Shown here piece after piece: positions 50,573-63,340 of a stretch of DNA of 64,000 nt. Numbering within the stretch: the stretch's first letter is position 1; each line of letters starts with the position of its first letter. A program made the position numbers and the translations under genes. The DNA comes from Heliocidaris tuberculata (Eukaryota; Echinodermata; Echinoidea; Camarodonta; Echinometridae): contig CM046833.1 in NCBI GenBank assembly GCA_025618425.1, positions 30,738,680 through 30,802,679 of the forward strand. Direction: 5' to 3'. The notes beneath the pieces are model-generated. The model had not been told where the DNA came from. It saw nothing but the letters and a program-made list of their open reading frames with translations, and searched no databases.

Positions 50573-51013
50573 GTAAGCAAAATAAGACCTCGTCCAGACC
50601 TTCATGTAGGCCTAACGTTAGATCTATCTTGGTTTCATTAGTCCATTGATTTAGTCTTATTCCTATCGTATATCGTGTGTTGTAACAAATATTCAATGTT
50701 TTCATTCGTGCGGTCGGTTCGAATAGGTATTACATTCGGTGCAAGTTGAACCGTGTAAGCAAAATAAGACCTCGTCCAGACCTAGGCCTATCTCGGTTTC
50801 ATTTAGTCCATTTAGTCCGGTTTCTATCGTATATCGTGTGTTGTATAAAACAAATATTCAATGTTTTCATTCGTGCGACGGTTCGAATATTACATTCGGT
50901 GCAAGTTGAACCGTTCAATTCAACTCCGCTTCGCGTCGTTGAATAGAACGGTTCAACTTGCACGCTCATGTAATATTCGGAACCATCGCACTCATAAACA
51001 TTGAATATTTGTA
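50573..51013. repeat. Direct duplication plus inverted fragment
   Basis: Units 50573-50754 and 50755-50914 both start GTAAGCAAAATAAGACCTCG and end GCAAGTTGAACCGT. A third, inverted piece follows at 50948-51013. CAATTCAACTCCGCTTCGCG lies at the turn, so the right side can fold into a hairpin. Confidence 0.8.
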
Positions 51014-52105
51014 TAATATTGCATGGTCATCCGGGTACTTTTACACAAACCATGAGATATTGTTTTAAAATTGCACGGTCATCCGGGAACTTTTGCGCAA
51101 ACCATGAGATACGCCAATTTTTCTGGTCGCCTGAAAACCCTTCATACAAATAATAATATTTCATATTTCATATTTACAGTGCTTTTACAAGATAAATGTT
51201 ACGAACGAACATGAAATCTATTGTCAGAGAAAATAAAAGAAGGTGGGTTCTTCATATCTATACGTTTGCATGCAGTATTGATTGAAAAGATTGGACTAGA
51301 AAGAAAAGTGAAATATTGAGGAACCTATAATCAGAAAGCTACGTTTGTGAGTTATAGGCTCCTAAGAGTAATAAGATTTATGATTTCGGTTTAAATAGAT
51401 AGACCATTATCAATATGAAGAAAAAGCCATCTCCGAGCACTCAGCGGCGGGCCACCTCACACGCCCGCAACCAGCTACTGCATGCACCCCAGAAGTCAGA
51501 ACACACGTCAGGCAATCTATTATTTCTACCCGATCCAGCAAGTCAGCATTCAAAGTATGGAATCCTATATTCATTTTCAAATATTCATACGCATCAGTTG
51601 AGATAGACAACTAAAAATGAAATTTCTTAGCTAATGCACTAATCCGGGGGTCGGGTTTCGAAATGTCAGTATCTGTATTGAATAAACATTATATCACTTT
51701 TTGGCTGACCAAAAAATGTATGGCAAATTTCTTTGCGCAAATTGAGGGAAAACACTTTTTAAAAGAGCTTGATATTCTAGTAATTATACATTCTTATCTT
51801 TATCTTTATGGTGTATTCATTTAATGTTCTAAAGGAAAGAAAGGTTTAAGTCAATCGAAAAACTGATGAAAAGCAATACTGAAGCAACTATTTCTGAAAA
51901 CTTTATTTTAAAGATATATCTGTCTTAGTAGTTTGCAAATATGACGGTGGAAAAAAGAAAATCATTATATTTGAACTAGCATTCAGGCTAGATTGTTCAA
52001 TTTTTCAATTCACATTTTATCCACATGATAAGATCAGTTACCCCCCCCCCCCCCCCCCCGACACCACTGCATTTTAATGGCCGGACATACATGCATTGAA
52101 GAATT

Positions 52106-52555
52106 CAAATTTTTGCCACTTTTTTGTTCAATTTGAAATACAGTATCATTGACAAATTAAAGATAAAAGCACTATCGGGAGATACTATTATGCATGTACA
52201 TTGGCATGGTTGGGAGCTATCTAGAATTTCGTAATCAAAGTACGCTTCATGAAATAGTAGACGGGGGGGGGGGGTGAAAAGTGCTCGAGGTATTCTGGAT
52301 AATTCTGAAAGGAAAGTGCAATTTCCTTGTGCAAGGAAAGACATACAAGAATTTATTATGTCTATTCACAATTTGACCACTTTTTCTTCAATTCAAAATA
52401 CAGTATCATTGACAAATTAAAGATATAGACCCTAACGATATTCACTGATATACATACTTTGGGGCTATTTGGAACTTCATAATGAAAGTACGTCGTATAT
52501 GACAGAGAAGAGAGGAGGATATTATGAATAGTGCTTGAGGTATACCGGATAGATC
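52106..52555 (+). repeat. Tandem duplication of about 270 bp
   Basis: ATACAGTATCATTGACAAAT and AAGATA follow TTTGNCCACTTTTT in both units. GAAAGTACG..., AGTGCTTGAGGTAT and GGATA repeat later. The first unit has a G10 run at 52264-52273 that the second lacks. Confidence 0.75.
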
Positions 52556-52935
52556 TCTACCGGGGCACAGCGGAGTGTTAAATAGCCCCAGGACCGTGTC
52601 CAGGTCAATCTTAGCAGGTGTAGATATGTTGACGTAGAGGCTGATAGTGTGTGCCTTGAGTAAATACTATCCTCTTCGTAAACTTGTTGTGCACGAATAA
52701 ATAGAAGTTCGTTGGTTGTGGACGAATAGTAACAGTTCATGACAGATGTGTGCGAATAGTTCGGCATGCACTACCATCCAAATTAACTTGTCTTAATCGG
52801 AATAGTAAAACAAAAAAGGGGGAATACAAATAAAAGAAAGAAAAGCCAAACATGCTGACATTGGATAACCAATATGCCAAACTAAGTCGTAAGAGTTGCT
52901 CATGTTATAGAATCAAAACATTAATTTCGGACTTG

Positions 52936-52936
<1 letters not shown>

Positions 52937-52989
<53 letters not shown>
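52937..52989. repeat. TA microsatellite
   Basis: About 26 TA units. Confidence 0.95.
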
Positions 52990-52992
<3 letters not shown>

Positions 52993-53964
52993 TAAGATAG
53001 GATATAAGTATATAAAATGAATAATATCTGATTTATCAAATACATCAGTCCATTGCGTAGATGCCTTTAACATTAATTAACTACTGTGTGATCTGTTCCT
53101 GCTATCTGTCCCTGACAATGAATAATTTCATCTAAGTATCAAAATATGTCAAGGGCAGGTTTATATGAAGAATTAAATTTGCAAAGTGGACAGATCACAA
53201 AAGGCTAGTTGATTTTTTAGAATCAGTAAAACAAATTAATCATCCACAAAAAAACGATATAAGGCAGTTATCTAGTTACCGATTAAGAAATATACAGAGA
53301 AATAATGATTAAAAGTTTTAACTCATGTGCGGAAGTGAAAGTGTACTGAATCTTATTACCGTGTCTGTTCACAAACCCAATACCCTTTTCTCAGACTGAG
53401 TGCCATTTCAATATCTCTTTACAAAACCGATAGATAAAGCTGATATTTTGAATACAGGATACCAGCATGGAGTCCAAAACATCAAGAGAAAAACAAGTTT
53501 GAATAGTTCCTTTTAAACTTTCTTACATGGTGAAACATGATTGTTCTAAAGTTAAGGTTGAATGTAATACAACCTCCTCGAAAAAGAGAAAATATAAACA
53601 TTTCAAATGTTTTCAAGCTATCCCAACTGATTGTCAAAAGTGTTCTTCTTTTTTTAGAAATCGATATATGTCAGGACCCCCCCCCCCCCCTCTCCCATTT
53701 TATCGGAATCACGTTAATGCTTATTTGTTTTTCATCATGACTCACGTACTTTCCATCCTTAACTTGTTCTCTCATTTATTTTCCAATGTGCATTTCGATT
53801 TGCATTTAAATTAGCACTGCCAATTATCGTATAGGAATCCCTTTTTCTAACTTGTCAGCTTTGCCATGAGACTTTACACAGAAACGAGGCAGAATATTCC
53901 ACATAGAATTTATACAAGCAATCGGATTTCAAAATGCATTACTATTAATAGGTCATACATCTAT

Positions 53965-54256
53965 GAATAATAATGATGATACATGCATTTATAAAGTGAA
54001 GCTACTGATCAAATGTTATACTCTACAGCACTTGATACAAAGTATCATGTTATTACCCGGGCTTAAGCAGCCCTCCATGAGAAGACTCTCAAGCATTCTG
54101 GGAATTTCCCTACCAGGTACCCAATGTAAAGAATGGCACGAAGATTAATGTCTTGAAAAAAAGAATTTTAATGTTACGACGGGGGTTCGAACCGCTTACC
54201 TTGTGATTCAAAGTCAGCTGACTTCCCTTTTAGCAGACTAGACCACGATGCCTTAA
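53965..54256 (-). mobile_element. tRNA-derived SINE, copy 4 (tRNA-Gln-like head)
   Basis: Reading the minus strand: ATCGTGGTCTAGTCTGC (box A region), GACTTTGAATCAC (a tRNA-Gln-like anticodon arm), GCGGTTCGAACCCC (box B), then CAAGACATTAATCT, TTGGGTACCTGGTAGGGA and GGGTAATAACATGATACTTTG, all shared with other copies. The acceptor stem does not pair properly, so it is not scored as a tRNA gene. The tail ends in ATCATCATTATTATT. Confidence 0.8.
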
Positions 54257-54654
54257 AAAACTTTACCAGCAGAGACTTAGGAATATTAATTATATGCAGT
54301 AACCATCCTCCTAAAATCTGTTATCATTAAAAAGAAATATATCAATTTCAGATTTTTTTTTTTAAGGGTTTGAATTGTAGGGAAAGTGGGGAGGGAGAGC
54401 ATATTACCATTCAATAAGTTTCAATTCTAGTACGAAATAAAAATAAAACGTTTAGAAAAAGAAATGCCAATGTTCTTGTAGTGTGTTAATACATGAAGAG
54501 CTCAATATTACCTATTACCATTTTCTCTGTTGGCCTTCTAGATTTGTTTCTGTCAAAGAACTCGGTTTGGGAGCATCAGAGTTTATGAATTACATGTATA
54601 TAAAGTGCGTAAAACTGTTATTGCTGTTTGTCTAATTCCTTTTCATTTTTTAAT

Positions 54655-55416
54655 ATAGGTTTTCCAGCCCAATTTCGTCAAAAAAGCACCAAAATGGTCG
54701 ATAATAGCACGCAATTTAGAACGAATTTGAATGACGATCTGGATCATTTTTAATTTAACAAATAATTTCGTTCGATTTGATTTTTTCATCGTGCAATCGC
54801 CAACTTTTGTCAAACCGAACTGAAATAACACCATTCAACTTAGAAAATCAGGTGAAGAGCATGCAATTTCGTCTACAAAGGTAAACTGTAGGCGTTTAAA
54901 CATTCAATTCCGTCTACAGTCGAGCATCAATGGAATGTACGCAATCCTATCCATCCCATTTATATCTCTTTATTTGTATTGTTATGTATTCATTTGTGTA
55001 CGAAAGAAAGAAAATATGAATAATCATGAGCAATGTTTATCTGAAGTTCATTGCCACCCCCCCCCCCCCCCCCCCCGCCTTTATACTGCGTTATACTGTA
55101 TGTTTTCCTGGTCGTTCATATTTGTGTGCTAGATGTTCTAAGAAGCACGCCTGAAAACGAAATAGAAAACCTAAATCTAAGGTCAAGCAAACTGGCACGA
55201 ATTTGAATGACGGATGTGTATTGCTAGATATTATTGATTGACATTTTGACCAAGCTGAATACGTTGCCGTTCAAATGAATGCAATATAACGAAGATGAAT
55301 GTTCTGGAGTTTAAAATTGAACCGTGAGAACAGCAGGTTTACAAAAATCACTCGAACTTTAATAACATATAACGAATATGCCCGCTATTTTGACGAAATT
55401 GGCCCGGAAAACCTAT
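54655..55416. mobile_element. 762 bp TIR element with AAT duplications
   Basis: The ends ATAGGTTTTCCAGCCCAATT and AATTGGCCCGGAAAACCTAT are inverted over about 29 bp. AAT flanks both sides (54652-54654, 55417-55419). ACGAATTTGAATGACG occurs twice inside. A 19 bp poly(C) lies in the middle. There is no transposase. Confidence 0.75.
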
Positions 55417-55611
55417 AATTGTTTTATTTTAGTTTTAAAGTCATGAGATGAATGATAGAATTATGTCGTATAAAACTAATTTGTATGTATTATGACCAAT
55501 CTGAATTGGCTCAATCTTAAAACTGGGTTACTCTAGTAAATGCTGAATAAACAACCCAAATCCTCCTTTCGGCTGATTATCTCATAAAGACGAGCAATCT
55601 AGAACACTACG

Positions 55612-55686
55612 TCTGTTTGGAGCCAGAAGGGCGTTAACTCACATACTTTAAAACAGAGTTAATGCCCTGCTGACTCCAAACAGATT
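55612..55686. repeat. Hairpin with 31 bp arms
   Basis: CTGTTTGGAGCCAGAAGGGC and its inverted near-copy surround a short spacer. It is probably a very short MITE. Confidence 0.65.
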
Positions 55687-55769
55687 ATTCCATATCTCTA
55701 TCAGACTGCACAAGAGATAATATTTCCATAGAGATGTAAGATACAAAGATTATCGTTGTTTCGATACAG

Positions 55770-56092
55770 TGGCGTAGCTTAGATCCATTCACTGAGGGGG
55801 CACTGCTATCATGGGGGGCTCAATAATCTTACTTGATGGATGACATTTTGAATTTACCGTTGCCATCGGCGAGGAGGGAGGGGTGTTGGATGGGGTCATG
55901 TCATCTGCTTCCTTGCTCTCTCTCCCTTTCTCTCTCTCTCTCTGTCTGTCTGTCTGTCTGTCTGTCTCTGTCTGTCTGTCTCTCTCAATTTTCTTTTCTT
56001 TTCTTCTTTTTTTCTTCATTCGATTTGCCATTCGTCGGGGGGGGGGGGGGGGGGGCTTGTCTCCTCCCATGCCCCCTGTAACCACGCATCTG
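55770..56092. mobile_element. CAGTGGCGTA-ended element with CT/GTCT and poly(G) core
   Basis: It begins CAGTGGCGTAGCTTAGATCC and ends with GTAACCACGCATCTG, an imperfect inverse. It contains CT then CTGT repeats (55918-55985) and 19 G (56037-56055). Confidence 0.5.
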
Positions 56093-56938
56093 CTTCGAAA
56101 GATAGCAAGTCTGATAATAGCTCTATTAAAATTCAGCAAGAACTCTCAACATGGATATTTGGACAGACGGCAAGCAAATCGAGTTCACATGCATAGTAAT
56201 TTATATTCATATTATTCTGGATTTGGTTGCTTTTAACGATAATGTGCTTTTCACTATTCACTCATTATATTTTAACTACTATCAGTGTGTGGCTGCAATA
56301 ATGTATCGACAATTCAAGTATTCAAAGTTTCCCAAACTACCGGAATGACTGAATATGTTCCTTTGAAGCTATCAGTCTCGTGGGCTGTCGATTTCTTGGG
56401 CTTAGATCTCCGATCTCCTGTTAGGTGTCTCTCTGTTAACGGAAAGCATCGATATAGGTGAAGGTTACTAGGCTATCCTGGACGAAATGAGACGTGAGCG
56501 GGCATTCCAAAATATGTTTGCATCATCAAACCAACTCGAGCAACTTTGCAGCCAATGTTTGAACAGAACTAACCAATCAAATACTACATTGCCGAACATC
56601 ACATAACTCCCAAGCATAGCCCTGTGGGGCAAAAAGACCTTAAAATCGGCCAGGGAATTTCGATGTGAAACAGCCAGTCCGCTCTACATTGATCAAACAA
56701 CCTTCCGACCACAAAGTAACCTGCCCAAATGTTAGAATACCAACAGGCCCAACAGGCAACACTATGTTTCCCTATTACTTACACAACACAGGTTATCTTC
56801 ATGCCATTATTTAAAGACAGAATTCGATAGAAATCGTTTCCATTAATTCTAGATTTAATACCTATTTTGCCTTTTAATTTTAAGAATCCTAAGAAGAAGA
56901 AAAAAAATCAAAGATTAATCATTGAATACTGATGGAAT

Positions 56939-56977
56939 ATACCCAGCGTGTATACCATGGGTATACACGCTGGGTAT
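56939..56977. repeat. Perfect-type palindrome around CCATGG
   Basis: ATACCCAGCGTGTATACC and its complement meet at CCATGG. Part of it repeats at once (GTATACCATGGGTATTC). Confidence 0.8.
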
Positions 56978-57231
56978 ACACATTGTATACCATGGGTATT
57001 CGTCTCAGATATATGGACACATTGAAGAAAGTACAGTACAAATGCATGCGCATTCAGAAGTTTGAAAAAGAGGGTGACCGCAAACCTTTTAAAGAATACT
57101 ATGGGAGCATGGGCACTGAGGGGATGTTTTGGGTGTTCAAACACCCCCTCCCCCCCCCCCCCCCCTTTAGCATGCTGATAACCTTCTTCTTTTTTTTTTT
57201 TTTTTTTTTGCTTGTCAGAGAATTTTGGAAT

Positions 57232-57276
57232 AACCCCCCCCCCCCCCTTTAAAAAAATCCTGGGTATGCCACTGTA
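57232..57276 (-). mobile_element. Terminus of a CAGTGGCGTA-type element
   Basis: On the minus strand it reads CAGTGGCATACCCAGGATTT then about 13 G. A second C run at 57145-57165 and a T22 run lie beside it. Confidence 0.45.
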
Positions 57277-58270
57277 TGGGAGTTACAAAAAGGGAGAGGG
57301 GTGACGTCTCCCTTCGCCCCCAATGGATCCACCAGTTTGTGTAGGTTGGGTTTTTTGTTTTTGTTGTTTTTTTTAACTTGGTGAAAGAGACAGAGTCAGT
57401 TTTAACGATGTTAGATAACGCGAAATCAGTAAGAGGAAGTGTGAAATACAAGTCCAATTAACGATTTCCTCAAGTCCTCAATATCACTCTGTCACGCAAG
57501 GCAATGATCTCTGGAGGCGTGAACAGGGATGATGCTGGAGGGATGCATGGGGATATGACATCCCCCTCTCAATTCTCTCACCCCCCCCCCCCCCCCCCCC
57601 ATATCGTTCAAAATCGTAATTTTCCAGCGAGGCAGCGACGCCCTTTGGCGAGAAGCCAGTATTTTGAAATACATTTGAATCGTAATTGAGGCAATGTACG
57701 AAATATTAATAGTAATCTTATATAATCACAATAGCTTGAGGCAGCAGCTTTCTCTCTCTCTTCTATCTCATTCCCTTGAAAAGGAAAGGGGATGTAAACA
57801 GCTATGGATAAAAAAATAACAAAATTGTGAAATTGAAACCGGTCATAGATTTCAGATAAATTCGATTTAATCAGTGTTGGGTGTTTTTGACAAGGTAACT
57901 CGGGGAGAGATGGATTTTGAACCATGGATGGGTTTCTTAAAGGAACTACGTCACTTAAGGTACAGCACGATAACAGCATCTAATACAAATAATGGTTACC
58001 CGTGGGCAAACCCGAAAATTGAATTTTTATTTGTGATTCACTGTCTGTTAACTCTACTTTTTTCTCTCTTTAATTTGCAGTCGACTATATACTCGTATTA
58101 TCATTATTATTACTAATCACTAATGAATTAAACATTCGTTGGTGACTGGTATTTCTACTATGAGCATCACCATCAGCATCACTATCAGCATGATCAGTAT
58201 TATGAAAATTATAATTTCATTGAGTAGGAGAAACGTTGGAACTGTGCATGATTTCATACTTTCATTTACA

Positions 58271-58290
58271 AATCCAGTAGTAGTAGTAGT

Positions 58291-58376
<86 letters not shown>

Positions 58377-58420
58377 CAGTAGTAGTTTTAGTAGTAGTAG
58401 TACTAGTAGTAGTAGTAGTT
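58271..58420. repeat. AGT array
   Basis: AGT units with an (AGC)4-5 block near 58290-58306. Confidence 0.95.
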
Positions 58421-58487
58421 AGTGGCGGATGCAGGATTTTGTGAGGGAGGAGGCACATCCCCGCCCCCCCCCCCCCGATCCGCCCCT
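58421..58487. mobile_element. Minimal copy of the GTGGCGGAT/poly(C) element
   Basis: AGTGGCGGATGCAGGATTTT at the left and GATCCGCCCCTGG at the right are inverted, with 14 C between. It directly follows an AGT array. Confidence 0.5.
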
Positions 58488-58769
58488 GGTAGTAGAAGAA
58501 CACTTTATTGGATAACTTGTTTAGCACAAGCCTAATCTGCCACAAGGTCCATGCCAGATTATGTTGATCATATTTAAACCTTTCGCCCACGGAGAGGGTA
58601 ACTGAATACATTCTATTGATATCATAAACCCAAAAGGTCTTGACTAATTCTTACTTTATATTCCAGTCCCGGCCAATATCCGTATTTCGTCGTGGATTCC
58701 CGGCGGGTTATTTGTTCTCTCAATGGACTTCAACGTATTCATAGAATGTTAAGGCAATATTGCAATATC

Positions 58770-58970
58770 GAGGACACACGGTTACTACTTGCTCATGAAA
58801 ATTGGACTGGCATTGAGGGTCGCCCAAAGGTAAGAAATATACACCAATAAAGATGTAAACCCTAAGAACAGACCCTTTATTGCAGACTTCGCAGTTATAA
58901 AAAGATATAAAAAAGGTCGTCAAGTGAAGTGGTCCAGTGATAATGATGAACGCCTGAAAACATCACTCCC
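58770..58970 (+). repeat. Direct repeat, left copy, upstream of a CTT array
   Basis: TACTTGCTCAT, GTCGCCCAAAGGTAAGAA, CCCTTTATTG and GTGAAGTGGTCCAGTGATAA recur in the same order at 59425-59595. The CTT and CAT arrays lie between the copies. Confidence 0.82.
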
Positions 58971-59335
58971 TTCTTCTTCTTCTTCTTCTTCTTCTTCTTC
59001 TTCTTCTTCTTCTTCTTCTTCTTCTTCTTCTTCTTCTTCTTCTTCTTCTTCTTCTTCTCCTCCTCCTCCTCCTTCTCCCTCTTCTCCTTCTTCTTCTTCT
59101 TCTTCTTCTCCTCCTTCTTCTTCTTTTTCTCTTTCTTTTTCTTCTTCTTCATCTTCTTCTTTCTCTCCGTCTTAAAAAAATATATATCAATATCACTACG
59201 AGGGCATTATTACCGATATTCCAATGATATATCTAGGAAAAACCATCATTTTCATCATCATCGTCATCATCATCATCTTCTTCTTCTTCTTCATCATCTT
59301 CATTATCATTATCATAATCATCATCATCACCCTCC

Positions 59336-59391
<56 letters not shown>
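58971..59391. repeat. CTT array followed by CAT array
   Basis: (CTT)n 58971-59165 and (CAT)n 59245-59391, with a unique 80 bp between. Both lie between the direct repeats at 58770 and 59425. Confidence 0.95.
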
Positions 59392-59424
59392 TTTTACAAT
59401 GATCATAGATGCGATCATTGTTAA

Positions 59425-59595
59425 TACTTGCTCATAACTGACATTGTCGCCCAGAGGTAAGAAGTGAATTCATATAAAGATGTAAGCCGTAAGAAAAGAC
59501 CCTTTATTGTCCACTGAACATGGTTGCAACTATAAAGAAGGTCGTCAAATGAAGTGGTCCAGTGATAATAATGAACGCTTAAAAATCCCATACCA
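59425..59595 (+). repeat. Direct repeat, right copy
   Basis: It shares TACTTGCTCATAACTG, GTCGCCCAGAGGTAAGAA and ATGAAGTGGTCCAGTGATAA with the left copy. Confidence 0.82.
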
Positions 59596-61499
<1,904 letters not shown>

Positions 61500-61593
61500 A
61501 TTAAAAAAAATCACTGTTTTTTTTTCTTTTCTTTTTCTTTTGATTGTTTCTTTTTTTTAATTCTTTTTTTTTTCTTTTTTAATTCTTTTTTTT

Positions 61594-61625
<32 letters not shown>

Positions 61626-61641
61626 TTTTTGGGGGGGGGGG
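61500..61641. repeat. Poly(T)-rich tract ending in poly(G)
   Basis: T runs broken by C or AA, then 11 G (61631-61641). Similar T-to-G junctions occur at 18189-18217 and 48903-48943. Confidence 0.93.
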
Positions 61642-61755
61642 TAAGCAACGACTGTTATCACCTCAACAACGCTGGTATCACGACCTTCATCAAACATGTC
61701 AAACCGTTGCTTCGGCACATCAACACTGACATCAACACTGAACCTATACGACCCA

Positions 61756-61803
61756 GTCACACCCTCGGACACACCCTCGGACACACCCTCGGACACACCC
61801 CCA
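61756..61803 (+). repeat. 12 bp minisatellite, about 3.5-4 units
   Basis: The unit is ACACCCTCGGAC. It gives His-Thr-Leu-Gly repeats in one frame and Val-Ser-Glu-Gly on the other strand. Confidence 0.88.
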
Positions 61804-62130
61804 ACCACGTCCCCTGACTCATCGTATACGGGAATTAGGTGATCCCTGTATAAAGTCATGGGAATGAAAAAATTAATTTAGTGAGTGTGTGAACATACTG
61901 CGATTACTCACACAGTTAAAGTTGGAATAGAAAATCCGTTGGAGGATCACTGAGACACTTACAATCATAACCTTTAGTTTGAAGGACGAAACATGGAATC
62001 AATTTCTCTAAACAAAATCTGCCAGATAAGTTACTGTTTGAAAAGCGTGATAATAAAGATAGAATAAAATATTGCAAGAGAAATTAAAAAAAAAAAAAAA
62101 AAAACCTCAGTTTTCTCAAACTTCCAAGGG

Positions 62131-62420
62131 AGTTAGCTGATGGTCTGCTAGCCCACATTACAGTACGGGGTTCGAATCCCTGCCGCAGCACTATCGCCCT
62201 TTGGCAAGTTATTCATCTTCATCTGGCAAGTTAATCTACATTTTGCCACCCTCAACTCAGGAGTAAGATACGGGTACCTGATAGGATTTATTCCTTGAAT
62301 GCACTGAGCGCTACAGTAGCTGGAGCTTTAGCCAGGGTAATAATATCCAAAGGATTTGGAAGCGCATAGAGTCTTTATCATTGTTATGTGCTTATACAAG
62401 AGCGGAATATTATTATCATA
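62131..62420 (+). mobile_element. tRNA-derived SINE, copy 3
   Basis: It has box B GGGGTTCGAATCCC, then CCCTTTGGCAAG, AATCTACATTTTGCCACCCT, CGGGTACCTGAT and CCAGGGTAATAATA, in the same order as copy 1. The head is diverged. An internal TTCATCTGGCAAGTTAATCT stretch looks like a small local duplication. The tail is weakly ATT-rich. Confidence 0.8.
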
Positions 62421-62871
62421 ATTTTTTATGTGCTTTGGTAAATTTAAGCGAAATGAATGAAGAGACGCTGTAATTATTAAGAGAAAGGGCCTTGACTTTT
62501 GAACTCCTGTTTTTCGTCGTATTCGTGACGTCAGAGACCTAACGTAAATTCGATCCCGAGTGTGTTTAACGACCTGCTCAATTTGACCTAGATAGAGGTG
62601 ATAGTTGTCTGTTTCAAGAGCTCTTAAACACCGTACATTGAGACAAAATCAACATGTTTAAAGCTTAGTGCCGCGGTCCCTCGTGGGTTAACTGATACCA
62701 GTCTGTTGTTTATTATACACCAGGTACTGACTTATTAAACAGGTGAACCTTACGCATTTGGTCACCGAGGACCACGAATAGCAGTGCAGTGCAGATATGC
62801 ATATGTACATGGTTCAACTCTACTCTCGTAATAGTTTTTGCACCTCATTTCCCTGTCTCAGTACCATTGTC

Positions 62872-63340
62872 ACCCCCCCCCCCCCCTCTCTCTCTCTCCT
62901 TTTTTTTTTTTTTTTTTTGACTCTGTCTCCTCTCTACCCGCTCTCCTACACTGCCTTTCTCTCTCTCCTTTTCTCTCTTTCTCGCCTTGTCTCCCCTTCA
63001 TCCTCTCCCTATCCCCTTCTTTCTCCCTCTTCCTCTCCCCCCCCCCCCTCTCCCTCTCCCTCTTCCTCTCTCTCATCATATCTCTCTCTTTCTCCCTCTC
63101 TCTTTGATTTTATTGATTTTATTGATTTATTCCAGCGCTTTAAACATTTAAAAGCCCAAAGCTACTTGGCTGATTTACAATGGGGTCGCTTAACAATAAA
63201 ATACAATGAATGATGAAATATAAATAAAAATATCAAAACAACATTAAGATATGCATAGAAAATTCTCTTTCTTTTTCACTCTCTCTCTCTCTCTCTTTTT
63301 CACTCTCTCTCTCTTTCTTCTCTCTCTCTCTTTCTCCGTC
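62872..63340. repeat. Poly(C), CT and poly(T) pyrimidine cluster
   Basis: C run 62872-62886, T run 62900-62918, CT-rich to 63105, C run 63040-63049, and a second CT tract 63280-63340. Between them 63110-63230 contains TTGATTTTA repeats and a segment (CCAAAGCTACTTGGCTGATT) that may be a dispersed repeat end. Confidence 0.92.

Larger units (their letters stand above)
56093..58270. other. No gene recognised; homopolymer-rich
   Basis: C runs 57145-57165, 57235-57247 and 57582-57600, and a T22 run 57188-57209. A 123-codon minus frame (57608-57979) has no recognised domain. Confidence 0.5.

Noticed and set aside
54174..54256. tRNA-Gln-like sequence on the minus strand
   Set aside because: The acceptor stem does not pair and SINE body follows, so it is scored as a SINE head.
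55883..56236. 117-codon Leu/Ser/Cys-rich plus frame
   Set aside because: Caused by CT and CTGT repeats plus a G run.
61557..61859. 100-codon minus frame starting MTLYRDHLIPVYDESG
   Set aside because: It combines a 12 bp minisatellite with poly-Lys from a T tract; no domain.
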